Assembly: GCF_040954835.1 (NCBI RefSeq) | Contig: NC_090709.1 | Coordinates: 40,859,490 to 40,923,489, forward strand | Source of the DNA: Lepisosteus oculatus | Taxonomy: Eukaryota; Chordata; Actinopteri; Semionotiformes; Lepisosteidae | Direction: 5' to 3' | Length of the DNA stretch: 64,000 nt | Position numbers and translations under genes: made by a program | In this document: one piece after another, positions 21,491 to 62,789 of the stretch | How positions within the stretch are numbered: position 1 is the stretch's first letter | Layout: every line of letters begins with the position of its first letter | Notes under the pieces: model-generated | Database searches by the model: none | The model's input: the letters and a program-made list of their open reading frames with translations, nothing else | What the model was told of the DNA's origin: nothing

Positions 21491-22574
21491 GACATATTTT
21501 CCAGATTTGGGAAACGCCGTCCTATCACCCCCCCCCCACACACACACACATACAAACATAACTCCAATTTCCAAGTCGGTAAACACTCCGTGTGTCATTA
21601 GCACCTTCCCCTCGGCACACTCAGAGCCCTGACTCATCACTCCGTGTCGTTTCGCAGCACGGAGAGGAGCAGGAGTCAGAGGAACGGGGTTTTTTTTTGG
21701 GTTGTTGTCTTGTTTTGTTTGTGTGTGTGTGTGTTTGTTATTTATGTGCAGAGGTCGATGCTGTCGGCCTCGCTGGTTGCGCGCGAGCGAAGAGACGGGG
21801 CGTGCGGTCGCGGTTGTCAGGGGCAACGGGGCAGGCCGTCCGGAAGTGCCCCGGAAGTCAGGGCCTTGCGGCTGATTAAAAATAACGGGTGTCGAAACGG
21901 AGGGGAGAGAGAGAGAGAGAAAAAAAAAACCAACAAAAAAAAAAGAAACGAGGGGAGAGAGAGAGAGAAAGAAAGACAGGAAGGCGCCGTCTTCCTCTTC
22001 CTCTGTCTTTCTGGGGAGCGAGGCGGAACAAGTGACGGAGGGGCCGACGGGACGGGACGGTACGGTTTGGGGTTTTGTTTATTTTCTCGTTGTTAACGGA
22101 GGAGGGGACCCCCCCGAAAAAAAAAACCAAAACGACACGACGGAGCAAAAAAGACGCGTGTAAATAAATCAATAGAGATTTGTCCTCCCCCCTCCTTCTT
22201 CTTCTTAACAAAACGCGCCCTCCCCGCCTCAGGCCTCTTCACGAAGTCAGGAGGTTAATTACCTGGCGAGCGGGGGCGGGGTGCCTTTTTCGGGGTGCCC
22301 GCCGTCGGGTTTCTGTTGAAGAGCCGTCTCAGACTTCCGTGGGCGGCCTCCCTGTGACCAGACAGGTGGCCGGAGCCGCTGACGGCCCGTCGGAAAGCGA
22401 CCTGAACGACGACAAAAAAACAAAACAAAACACACAACAACAACAACAACAGCAAAACACGCCAGGACGTGGGTCCCAGAATGCCCCGGGGCCGGAGCCA
22501 GCGGGAGTCTGGCGGGAGTCAGATTTGAGATGGGGGCGCCTCTCAGCCTGACCCCCCCGACTCCTCAGACCTGG
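21491..22574. other. Single-copy interval, nothing recognised
   Basis: It is partly CpG-rich (21760-22060 and 22260-22400) with poly(A) and GA stretches. No exon is supported. Confidence 0.35.
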
Positions 22575-22576
22575 AC

Positions 22577-22616
<40 letters not shown>

Positions 22617-22795
22617 TGCTTACACTTCTATAGCGCTTTTCTGGACCCTCCACTCGCAGCGCTTTACAGGTAATGGGGATCCCCTCCACCCCCCCCAGTG
22701 TGTACCCCACCTGGATGATGGGACGGCAGCCATAGTGCGCCAGAACGCTCCCCCACACAGCAGCTCTCAGTGAGGGAGGAGAGCAGTGCTTTTAT
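22575..22795 (+). mobile_element. Dispersed fish repeat (AGCGCTTT family), copy 2
   Basis: It starts with an (AAT)n run, then TTGCTTACACTTCTATAGCG and the GCGCTTTACAGG inverted-repeat head, and ends in ACACAGCAGCTCTCAGTG. This is the same family as at 1733. Confidence 0.65.
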
Positions 22796-23430
22796 TGTCA
22801 GCTCCACAGACACAAGAGGCAGGAGGGCGGGGCACTTCCGGGTCGAGAGAGGGGAACTGTGGGGGGTGTTTTTCATATTCCAGGAGGTCGGAGAGAATCG
22901 GCGCTTCCTCTAAGTTCACGGTCTTGAGGTCCATTCGGGATTTTGGGGTACGGTAGATGAATGTATTCGGTGACTTAATGACCCGTCCGAGCAATGGGGT
23001 CTTCTGCTCCCCCTTTTAACGGAAGGCGAACTGTCTCCGCAGGCCCCCGACTCCCCACCCCCCCCCCCCCCCCGGCGGTGCAGAACAGCACGAGACGAGG
23101 TCCCTAACGAGGTGCAGCAGGGCAGTTGTTCCAGACCCCCGCCACTCTTTGGGTAAAGGAGGCCCCACCCAGTGTAATGTTTTCGCTTCCTGCGCCGGAT
23201 GAATGGCAGGTCTTTTAACGAGAGGAGGGCCTCTTGGCCTTGACCAGTGACCTCTGTGCTCTCTGTACACAGAGGCCTTGACCAGTCACCAGTTGATCTG
23301 AGGATCAGTAATCAGTAATCAGCCTGCTGGTCCTGGACAAGGCCTCTGGGATGGGATTTTTCCATAGTCTTTTGTATTCAGGACTTAAGAGAGTCAGTTT
23401 TGCATGCTGGTAATATTTCTCTGGAAAACA
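22796..23430. other. Mixed interval, possible degraded LINE tail
   Basis: The part at 23180-23240 (GAGAGGAGGGCCTCTTGG) resembles degraded fish LINE 3' sequence. Nothing else is recognised, and a poly(C) run stands at 23059-23074. Confidence 0.3.
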
Positions 23431-25190
23431 TTAACACTGCACTGAGAGAGAGAGGGGTTCATAAAGACACACTGACTGGACACTCCAGTACATGAACACT
23501 GCACTGAGAGAGAGAGGGGTTCATACAGACACACTGACTGGACACTCCAGTACATGAACACTGCACTGAGAGAGAGAGGGGTTCATACAGACACACTGAC
23601 TGGACACTCCAGTACATGAACACTGCACTGAGAGAGAGAGAGGGGTTCACACAGACACACTGACTGGACACTCCAGGACATGAACACTGCACTGAGAGAG
23701 AGAGGGGTTCACACAGACACACTGACTGGACACTCCAGTACATGAATACTGCACTGAGAGAGAGGGGGGTTCATACAGACACACTGACTGGACACTCCAG
23801 GACATGAACACTGCACTGAGAGAGAGGGGTTCATAAAGACACACTGACTGGACACTCCAGGACATGAACACTGCACTGAGAGAGAGAGGGGTTCATACAC
23901 ACACACTGACTGGACACTCCAGTACATGAACACTGCACTGAGAGAGAGAGGGGTTCACACAGACACACTGACTGGACACTCCAGGACATGAACACTGCAC
24001 CGAGAGAGAGAGGGGTTCATACAGACACACTGACTGGACACTCCAGGACATGAACACTGCGCTGAGAGAGAGGGGTTCATAAAGACACACTGACTGGACA
24101 CTCCAGGACATGAACACTGCACTGAGAGAGAGGGGTTCACACAGACACACTGACTGGACACTCCAGGACATGAACACTGCACTGAGAGAGAGAGGGGTTC
24201 ATACAGACACACTGACTGGACACTCCAGGACATGAACACTGCGCTGAGAGAGAGAGGGGTTCATACAGACACCCTGACTGGACACTCCAGTACATGAACA
24301 CTGCACTGAGAGAGAGGGGGGTTCATACAGACACACTGACTGGACACTCCAGTACATGAACACTGCACTGAGAGAGAGAGGGGTTCATACACACACACTG
24401 ACTGGACACTCCAGGAGATGAACACTGCACTGAGAGAGAGGGGTTCATACAGACACACTGACTGGACACTCCAGGAGATGAACACTGCACTGAGAGAGAG
24501 AGGGGTTCACACAGACACACTGACTGGATACTCCAGTACATGAACACTGCACTGAGAGAGAGGGGTTCATACAGACACACTGACTGGACACTCCAGGACA
24601 TGAACACTGCACTGAGAGAGAGAGGGGTTCATACACACACACTGACTGGACACTCCAGTACATGAACACTGCACTGAGAGAGAGAGGGGTTCATACAGAC
24701 ACACTGACTGGACACTCCAGTACATGAACACTGCACTGAGAGAGAGAGGGGTTCATACAGACACACTGACTGGACACTCCAGTACATGAACACTGCACTG
24801 AGAGAGAGAGGGGTTCATACACACACACACTGACTGGACACTCCAGTACATGAACACTGCACTGAGAGAGAGAGGGGTTCACACAGACACACTGACTGGA
24901 CACTCCAGTACATGAACACTGCACTGAGAGAGAGAGGGGTTCACACAGACACACTGACTGGACACTCCAGTACATTAACACTGCACTGAGAGAGAGAGGG
25001 GTTCATACAGACACACTGACTGGACACTCCAGTACATTAACACTGCACTGAGAGAGAGAGGGGTTCATACAGACACACTGACTGGACACTCCAGTACATG
25101 AACACTGCACTGAGAGAGAGAGGGGTTCACACAGACACACTGACTGGACACTCCAGTACATGAACACTGCACTGAGAGAGAGAGAGAGAG
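23430..25190 (-). repeat. 62-bp minisatellite family, intergenic array 2 (about 28 copies)
   Basis: Same unit and orientation as at 13345. Some units lack two bases of the GA run (60 bp) and ACTCCAGGAC alternates with ACTCCAGTAC. Confidence 0.92.
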
Positions 25191-25624
25191 AGGAAAGTGG
25201 AAAGTGTCACAGGTACACCAGCCTCTCTTCACACCGATAAGTATCTTGATTGGGCTCCGATAGGTGCTGGTTTTTCCCTTGAGACAAGAAAGCACCGTCT
25301 TCCTCTGAAATGTCACTCAGAACTCCGGTCTTTCCCTCCCCACCGGCGGTGCGATTTTCACTTTCCAAACAAGAAAAAAAAAAGAGAACGAACCGCTCCC
25401 ATTTCCTCGTTGGCGAGGCTGCCTGTGTGACAAGAACCCCGAGTCTGAGTCATCTCGCAAGGCCTGGTATCTCAGACAGCGGGGCGCCCCGGATCGGGAG
25501 AGGTGGGGGGGCGGGGTGTCAGGCGAGCTCTGGGCTGGCTGGCGCCGGGAGAGAGCCGACGCGGAGACCCCAAGTCGGAATTCGGGAGCGACGCACAGAC
25601 CGGCGGAAACGAGTGCGCTGACAA
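25191..25624. other. Single-copy interval, nothing recognised
   Basis: No exon or RNA gene is supported. Confidence 0.35.
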
Positions 25625-26055
25625 CTGGAAGCGTCTGTACACAGAGGGGGGCGGGGGTGGGGAACGAGCCGCCCAGTCCGTGTGGTTGAAGCCGATACCC
25701 TGGCTTCTCTCCAGACACAGCTGGGTGAGCTCCTCCAGTCAGGACAGGGGGCTCTTCTGTACACAGAGGGGGGTGGGGGTGGGGAACGAGCCGCCCAGTC
25801 CGTGTGGTTGAAGCCGATACCCTGGCTTCTCTCCAGACACAGCTGGATGAGCTCCTCCAGTCAGGACAGGAGGCTCTACTGTACACAGAGGGGGGCGGGG
25901 GTGGGGAACAAGCTGCCCAGCCCTGTGGTTGAAGCCGATACCCTGGGGCTTCTCTCCGAACGCAGCAGGCCGGGATCCTCACATCGATTAACTACTTAAT
26001 GACCAGACTAGCGAGTTGGGCCGAACGACCTGTTCTTCTTTCTGAACTTTCCCCA
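25625..26055 (+). mobile_element. CR1-like LINE 3' end with tandem 119-bp units
   Basis: About 2.6 copies of the 119-bp unit (GTTGAAGCCGATACCCTGG) are followed by TAACTACTTAATGACCAGAC and GTTGGGCCGAACGACCTG. The latter resembles the GAGCTAGATGGGCCGAATGG tail of fish CR1-like elements. This copy shows the unit's parent context. Confidence 0.65.
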
Positions 26056-26600
26056 GGTCTTCTGTACACTGTTCTATCCTGCTGATCTGTAGATGTATCC
26101 AAATATAGCTGTACAAACCCGACAACTGTAACTACGGGCGCTTGGGTTTCGGCAATTTATGAACAGTCTTGCCGCATTTACGACGAACTCTGTCGCGCGT
26201 CTGTCGGTGACAAACGGTTTTTTTTTTAATCCTGTTTTTTTTTTCTTCTTCTCTTTAATCCTGCAGCCGCTCCTGTCCCCTTATGCGAAGGAAAGAAGGC
26301 CCAGCAAGTTCCCCTTAAAAACACCGCATTGCACTAAAAAAAAAACGACCCGCCCAGGAACAGACATTCGAGATCTTCAGTCCCGTGCGGAGTAAGGTGA
26401 GGTGTCCGCGTCCGAACGTTTTGAGGAAAGGCTGGGTATCAGGGAGCTGTCGCTTATTAATGCCGGGTGAGGAATAAAACACCGAGCGTGCTGAGAAATC
26501 GTTATTGTCTTCCGGAATCTCTCTGGGAGAACCAATTAAAGAGGCAGATGACATGATTAAAAGTTGAGGTACTGTGTTTAAAATGTGTAATATGGTATGT
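26056..26600. other. Single-copy interval, nothing recognised
   Basis: T-rich and A-rich stretches at 26218-26260 and 26335-26345. No gene is supported. Confidence 0.35.
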
Positions 26601-27420
26601 AGGCCTCGTCTGGGATATACTGTGTAGAGTTTTGGACACGAATGTTGCAGCAAAGATTGTGCTGGAATCTGCTCAGAAAAGAGCGACCAGCGGCATCATA
26701 GAGCTTGACAGGCTGGAGGAACTGAGTCTCTTCAGTCTGAAGGGAGTGTCCCGCACTGACAGGCTGGAGGAACTGAGTCTCTTCAGTCTGAAGGGAGCGT
26801 CCCACACTGACAGGCTGCAGGAACTGAGTCTCTTCAGTCTGAAGGGAGTGTCCCACACTGACAGGCTGTAGGAACTGAGTCTCTTCAGTCTGAAGGGAGC
26901 GTCCCGCACTGACAGGATGCAGGAACTGAATCTCTTTAGTCCGAAGGGAGTGTCCCACACTGACAGGCTGCAGGAACTGAGTCTCTTCAGTCTGAAGGGA
27001 GCGTCCCGCACTGACAGGCTGTAGGAACTGAGTCTCTTCAGTCTGAAGGGAGTGTCCCGCACTGACAGGCTGTAGGAACTGAGTCTCTTCAGTCTGAAGG
27101 GAGCGTCCCGCACTGACAGGCCGGAGGAACTGAGTCTCTTTAGTTTTGAGCAGAGGATACAACAAAAGCACCTGATAAAAGTGTTCAAAATCCTACAAAG
27201 GTCACTGACAAAGGTGTCCCACCGGACTCCGTCAGATTTAAGAGGACTCGCAAACCCGAGATGAGTGGACACTATGTAGAGGAACGCTGAAGGCTAATAA
27301 AGAATAAAAACATCAGTACACAAAGAGTTGTGGGGGTCTGGGACGAGCTTCAGCTCTGCCCTTCATCCACGTCTGCATGGATCTGTGGATCACTAGTATG
27401 AACTGGCTTCGTCCCTCGGC
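26601..27420 (+). pseudogene. LINE reverse-transcriptase C-terminal remnant with 51-bp expansion
   Basis: Translated, it reads AAKIVLESAQKRATSGI, then LEELSLFSLKG repeated, then QQKHLIKVFKILQRS. This is the order seen at the C-terminal end of CR1/Rex-like LINE proteins (QRRAT, RLRELGLFSLE, GDLIxVFKIL). The LEELSLFSLKG segment is a tandem array of about nine 51-bp units (26708-27125), which is not normal for the protein. A few units carry TAG in place of the codon before GAACTG. It is a dead element fragment, not a host gene. Confidence 0.65.
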
Positions 27421-27605
27421 TCTCCTCCCCACTGGGAGCTGGTGTGTGGGGGAGCGTTCTGGCGCACTATGGCTGCCGTCGCATCATCCAGGTGGGGGCT
27501 GCACACTGGGGGGGTGGAGGGGAGACCCCATGACCTGTAAAGAGCTTTGAGTGGAGTGTCCAGGAAAGCACTATATAAGTGTAAGCAATTATTATTATTA
27601 TGATT
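27421..27605 (-). mobile_element. Dispersed fish repeat (AGCGCTTT family), copy 3
   Basis: Reverse orientation of the element at 22575. It runs from CTCCTCCCCACTGGGAGCTG through TGTAAAGAGCTTTGAGTGG to an ATTATTATTATG end. Confidence 0.65.
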
Positions 27606-27964
27606 GGTAACCAGGCTTGAGAGGTAGCTCTTGCGTTGTGCCAGTGAAATCCTTGTGCTAGCCCGCCCCCTGCTGGAGCCATCGCGTACTGCACAGCGCT
27701 CAGACGGGTTCTCTGAGCCGTACCCTCAGGGTTTGAGGAACCGAGTACAAATGGTCTCATGCCTGAACTATTTCTGTCATCCGAGATCTGTTGCAGGTTC
27801 CCCTCCTGCTCAGTCTCTCTTCCGCTTTCAGGGCAAGTCAAAACCCCTCTCACTGGGAGACCAGTACCGCTGGTATCAGACACAGGGATGTGAGACAATC
27901 CCTAGTTTCGCTCAGTCTGCAGCCCAGTGATGTGTCCTGGTCAGACACCACTGGGCTCTGGAAC
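27606..27964. other. Single-copy interval, nothing recognised
   Basis: No exon is supported. Confidence 0.3.
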
Positions 27965-29412
27965 AGACTCTGCAGACACACACACACACTGACCCCTCCA
28001 GGACCAGGACTGGACAGCCCTGCTTTAAAGACCCCTGGAGACTCTGCAGACACACACACACTGACCCCTCCAGGACCAGGACTGGACAGCCCTGCTTTAA
28101 AGACCCCTGGAGACTCTGCAGACACACACACACACACTGACCCCTCCAGGACCAGGAGTGGACAGCCCTGCTTTAAAGACCCCTGGAGACTCTGCAGACA
28201 CACACACACACTGACCCCTCCAGGACCAGGACTGGACAGCCCTGCTTTAAAGACCCCTGGAGACTGCAGACACACACACACTGACCCCTCCAGCACCAGG
28301 ACTGGACAGCCCTGCTTTAAAGACCCCTGGAGACTCTGCAGACACACACACACACTGACCCCTCCAGGACCAGGACTGGACAGCCCTGCTTTAAAGACCC
28401 CTGGAGACTGCAGACACACACACACTGACCCCTCCAGCACTAGGACTGGACAGCCCTGCTTTAAAGACCCCTGGAGACTCTGCAGACACACACACACACT
28501 GACCCCTCCAGGACCAGGACTGGACAGCCCTGCTTTAAAGACCCCTGGAGACTCTGCAGACACACACACACTGACCCCTCCAGGACTGGACAGCCCTGCT
28601 TTAAAGACCCCTGGAGACACACACACACTGACCCCTCCAGGACCAGGACTGGACAGCCCTGCTTTAAAGACCACTGGAGACTCTGCAGACACACATACAC
28701 TGACCCCTCCAGGACCAGGACTGGACACCCTGCTTTAAAGACCCCTGGAGACTCTGCAGACACACACACACACACACACTGACCCCTCCAGGACCAGGAC
28801 TGGACAGCCCTGCTTTAAAGACCCCTGGAGACTCTACAGACACACACACACACACTGACCCCTCCAGGAGCAGGACTGGACAGCCCTGCTTTAAAGACCC
28901 CTGGAGACTCTGCAGACACACACACTGACCCCTCCAGGACCAGGACTGGACAGCCCTGCTTTAAAGACCCCTGGAGACTCTGCAGACACACACTGACCCC
29001 TCCAGGACCAGGACTGGACAGCCCTGCTTTAAAGACCCCTGGAGACTCTGCAGACACACACACTGACCCCTCCAGGACCAGGACTGGATAGCCCTGCTTT
29101 AAAGACCCCTGGAGACTCTGCAGACACACACACACACACTGACCCCTCCAGGACCAGGACTGGACAGCCCTGCTTTAAAGACCCCTGGAGACTCTGCAGA
29201 CACACACACACACTGACCCCTCCAGGACCAGGACTGGACAGCCCTGCTTTAAAGACCCCTGGAGACTCTGCAGACACACACACACTGACCCCTCCAGGAC
29301 TGGACAGCCCTGCTTTAAAGACCCCTGGAGACACACACACACTGACCCCTCCAGGACCAGGACTGGACAGCCCTGCTTTAAAGACCCCTGGAGACTCTGC
29401 AGACACACACAC
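27965..29412. repeat. About 73-bp minisatellite, array B (20 copies)
   Basis: Same unit and same orientation as at 19515. Several units have lost GACCAG or ACTCTGCAG. Confidence 0.92.
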
Positions 29413-29975
29413 TCTCTGGGATAAAACACACAAACATATAGTGAGCTTGGACTCATTAAAGGCAACAGAACAAGGAGCAGTAGTGTAAAACAGTTAAAGT
29501 TTTATTATTTACTAATTCATTATTTATTACATAACATAGCGTTATAAACATTTTCCTTGTTTTACCACAGGCTAGCAACAGACAATATGTGAGAACTCTT
29601 ACCAGAGATATAGACACCACTGCCGTTATCTGTTTTAAGATTTACTCTGATTAATATCACTGTTGAGGACACAGAAAGATCAAAAAGGTGACAGGAGAGG
29701 TGTTTGACATTCCACAGAACAGCAGAGAGAGACAGACACAGTAGGGCTTTCTTTACAGCCCACCCCTGTACCGATCAGGGCTGTGCTACCGAAACCAGCC
29801 GAGAGAGACGAACACTGAAATGTAACTCGCATGCACACCAGTGGTCACGAAGCGCCCGCCCTCCCCCTAGTGGCGGGAGGCGGTACTGCAGGTATTAGCC
29901 GAGCACGCTGCCGAGTCCCTCTGTGGCAGAGCTACAGCGTCTGTGCAAGTACTAATGTGATCTGCTGCAGCCCCG
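29413..29975. other. Single-copy interval, nothing recognised
   Basis: AT-rich, then moderately GC-rich. No gene is supported. Confidence 0.35.
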
Positions 29976-31095
29976 GAGGGTATTCTCCTGCTGCCCCAGT
30001 CCCGGAGTATACTCTGTTACTGAGGCAGCGTACTGGAGTGTGTTCTCCTGCAGCCCCAGTCCCGGAGTATACTCTGTTACTGAGGCAGCGTACTGGAGTG
30101 TGTTCTCCTGCTGCCCCAGTCCCGGAGTATACTCTGTTACTGAGGCAGCGTACTGGAGTGTATTCTCCTGCTGCCCCAGTCCCGGAGTATACTCTGTTAC
30201 TGAGGCAGCGTACTGGAGTGTGTTCTCCTGCTGCCCCAGTCCCGGAGTATACTCTGTTACTGAGGCAGCGTACTGGAGTATATTCTCCTGCAGCTCCAGT
30301 CCCGGAGTATACTCTGTTACTGAGGCAGCGTACTGGAGTGTGTTCTCCTGCTGCCCCAGTCCCGGAGTATACTCTGTTACTGAGGCAGCGTACTGGAGTG
30401 TGTTCTCCTGCAGCCCCAGTCCCGGAGTATACTCTGTTACTGAGGCAGCGTACTGGAGTGTGTTCTCCTGCAGCCCCAGTACCGGAGTATATTCTGTTAC
30501 TGAGGCAGCGTACTGGAGTATATTCTCCAGCTACCCCAGTCCCAGAGTATACTCTGTTACTGAGGCAGCGTACTGGAGTGTATTCTCCTGCAGCCCTAGT
30601 ACTGGAGTATACTCTGTTACTAAGGCAGCGTACTGGAGTGTATTCTCCTGCAGCCCCAGTACCGGAGTATATTCTGTTACTGAGGCAGTGTACTGGAGTA
30701 TATTCTCCTGGAGCCCCAGTCCCGGAGTATACTCTGTTACTGATGCAGCATACTGGAGTATATTCTCCTGCTGCCCCAGTACTGGAGTATACTCTGTTAC
30801 TGATGCAGCGTACTGGAGTATATTCTCCTGCTGCCCCAGTACTGGAGTATACTCTGTTACTGAGGCAGCGAACTGGAGTATATTCTCCTGGAGCCTCAGT
30901 ACTGGAGTATACTCTGTTACTGAGGCAGCGTACTGGAGTGTATTCTCCTGCAGCCCCAGTACTGGAGTATACTCTGTTACTGATGCAGCGTACTGGAGTA
31001 AATTCTCCTGGAGCCTCAGTACTGGAGTATACTCTGTTACTGATGCAGCGTACTGGAGTAAATTCTCCTGCTGCCCTAGTACTGTAGTATACTCT
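29976..31095. repeat. 60-bp minisatellite, about 18.6 copies
   Basis: The unit is GGAGTATACTCTGTTACTGA, GGCAGCGTACTGGAGTGTGT, TCTCCTGCTGCCCCAGTCCC. Its exact 60-base period keeps two + strand frames open. The right-hand third is more diverged. Confidence 0.93.
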
Positions 31096-31199
31096 AATAA
31101 TTGTAGAATTGTGAAGCCCGTGTTTGTTTCACTGAGTCCAGAGAGAGAAAAAACACAGACAGAAAGATAGATACAGAGAGAGAGAGTATCTGTCTACAA

Positions 31200-31380
31200 T
31201 ATATCTGTCTACAGTATATGTAAATATTTTATGACACGTCTTTGTTGTAAATGTCTGTAGATTTTATTTTACTTTTATTTTCTGTTTTGTTTCATGTGAA
31301 TTTTTATTTGCTTTGGCAACACTGATTGTACCCATCGGTCATGCTAATAAAGCACCTCGAATTGGAATTGTAACTGAATT
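31200..31380 (+). mobile_element. Retroelement 3' tail (GCTTTATTGGCATGAC family)
   Basis: It reads TGTAAATGTCTGTAGATTTT and ends GCTAATAAAGCACCTCGAAT with a GAATTG repeat. It is the opposite orientation of the copy at 17862. Confidence 0.6.
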
Positions 31381-31860
31381 GAATTGAGAGAGAGAGAGAC
31401 ACAGAGGGACAGAGAGAGAAAGAGACTGATACAGAGGGACAGATAGAGACAGAGTCGGAGGGACAGATAGAGAGAGATACAAAAGGAAAGAGAGAGAGAA
31501 GGACACAGAGGGACAGATAGAGACAAGAGTCAGAGGGACAGATAGAGACAGTCAGAGGGACAGAGAGAAAGAGACTTATACAGAGGTACAGATAGAGACA
31601 GAGTCACAGGGACAGACAAAGAGAGACACAAAAGGACAAAGAGAGAGAAGGACACAGAGGGACAGAGAGAGAAAGAGACGGATACAGAGGGACAGAGAGA
31701 GACAGAGTCACAGGGACAGACAGAGACAGACACAAATGGACAGAGAGAGAGAGAGACAGACAGACAGAGGGCGAGAGAGAGAGAGAGAGAAGGACACAGA
31801 GGGACAGAGACACACAGAGAAAGCGGGACAGACAGACGCAGCGAGAGAGACACACGGGAC
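31381..31860. repeat. GA-rich minisatellite downstream of gabbr1
   Basis: GAGACAGAGTCACAGGGACA and GAGAGAGAAGGACACAGAGG motifs in irregular order. It lies in the 3' flank of gabbr1 and may be part of its 3' UTR. Confidence 0.8.
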
Positions 31861-32009
31861 AGAGCCGCGCGCCCGGTTTCCCCCCGTGACGGAGAGTCAC
31901 GCGCGCGCGCGCGCACACACACACACACCACCGGGACCGGCACGGGCTGCCCGCCCGCTGCCCCGCGCCCCCCACAGCGCCCCCCGCGGCGCCCCCCGGT
32001 GGCGGCTGC
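31861..32009 (-). other. gabbr1: Start of gabbr1 3' UTR
   Basis: GC-rich single-copy sequence with an alternating GC/CA run at about 31900-31928. No clear poly(A) signal is seen here. Candidates on the - strand fall in the retroelement tail at 31200-31380. Confidence 0.45.
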
Positions 32010-61486
<29,477 letters not shown>

Positions 61487-62081
61487 CCCGGCCGGAGGGG
61501 GGGGGACCCCGCTGGACACGGGGGTGTCTCTGAGGGGGTTACAGTCGCCGAGAGAGAGAGAGAGAGAGAGACACTCTCGGCCCCGTTGGTGGTTCCCCGA
61601 AAACCCCCCGAGCCGAATGGAAGCGGGACCGAACCGGACCGGACCGGACCAATCGGAATCGGGTCCGAGGACGGACGGACGGACGGACGCGGCCCGGTCA
61701 GGCGACAGGAAGACGGAGGAGGAGGAGGAGGAGGAAGAGGAGGAGGACAGGAGTGGCGGCGGCGGTGGTGCTGGCGGCCGCAGCGGGGGATGAAGAGGGA
61801 CGCGTGTCGGAGAGGTTCCGGTCCGGTCCGCGGCGATGACGACCCGTGGGCTGCCGGTCCGGTCGCGTCCAAGCGCTCTCTCTCTCTCTCCTCCTCTCCC
61901 GGCGATCTCCGAGGAGGAGGAGGAGGAGGAAGGGGGCGCTAATTAACTCGGGGGTTAATTGGTAACGGAAAAGCAGCGCCGCTCTCCTCGGGCCCCGTCC
62001 CCCGGACACACCGTCCCTGTCCGCCGGCCGATGTATCGATCAGGGGTGTCGATCGCTCGATCGACTGGCCCGGCCTGCAGC

Positions 62082-62132
<51 letters not shown>

Positions 62133-62760
62133 GGGGGTGTTCTCGTCTCGTCTAAAGCCTCGCGCCCCGCCGGCCTCCGTCGTCCCCCCGGCGCAGCGCG
62201 CGAGCCGAGCAGGCGCCCGCCGCCGCACGGGCGGGCATCTCGCGCCGCTCCACCGGTCGCGTCCCGCGCTGTCCCTCGCGCCCGGCCCGCGCGTGTGTGT
62301 GTGTATGTGTGTGTGAGAGAGAGCGAGAGCGAGAGGTGCTGGCGCGCGCGAGTGGCGTGGGTCTCTCCGGTACGACGCGGAGAGGAGGAGGAAGAGAGGA
62401 AGAGGAGGAGAGGAGGGTCGGTAAACGAGCCCCGTCGCCGCTCCCGCAGAGGAAGTCTTCGCCCGGAGAGCGAGCCCCGCAGACGAGCTCCGACGCGCGA
62501 CTGAGCCTGCCGACACACCGCGGGAACAGAGGCTGCCGCGCGCGCGCGCACGCGCACACACACACGCACGCGCGGGCTCTCTCTCGCGCCGGCTTGAGCG
62601 GCAGCGGGGTGGGAGCAGCCCACCGCTCGCTCGCGCGCACACACACACACCCCCCCCCAATCATCCTGAAACGCTGCTCGAGAACCGATCCCCCCCCCTC
62701 CTCTGTCTCCGGGAGGGTAACCCACTCGTGATCTCGCCCCGCAGCCGGAGAAACCGGCAT
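61487..62760 (-). promoter_or_regulatory. gabbr1: CpG-rich promoter region of the 1b-type gabbr1 transcript
   Basis: About 1.3 kb rich in CpG and GC, with GA, CG and TG runs, directly upstream of the 1b start. In mammals the 1b form has its own promoter inside the gene, and this region is the natural candidate. No TATA box and no sushi-domain exon is visible. Confidence 0.5.
62082..62130. repeat. (TG)n microsatellite
   Basis: About 24 uninterrupted TG dinucleotides followed by a G run. Confidence 0.95.
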
Positions 62761-62789
62761 GAGACCCGACCGGAGCAGTGCCCCACGGA

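Noticed and set aside
22767..23270. Two - strand frames of 75-84 codons
   Set aside because: The second resembles degraded LINE tail sequence and the first has no recognisable domain.
29831..31170. Two overlapping + frames of 376-418 codons
   Set aside because: A by-product of the exact 60-bp period. There is no start context, splice structure or known domain.
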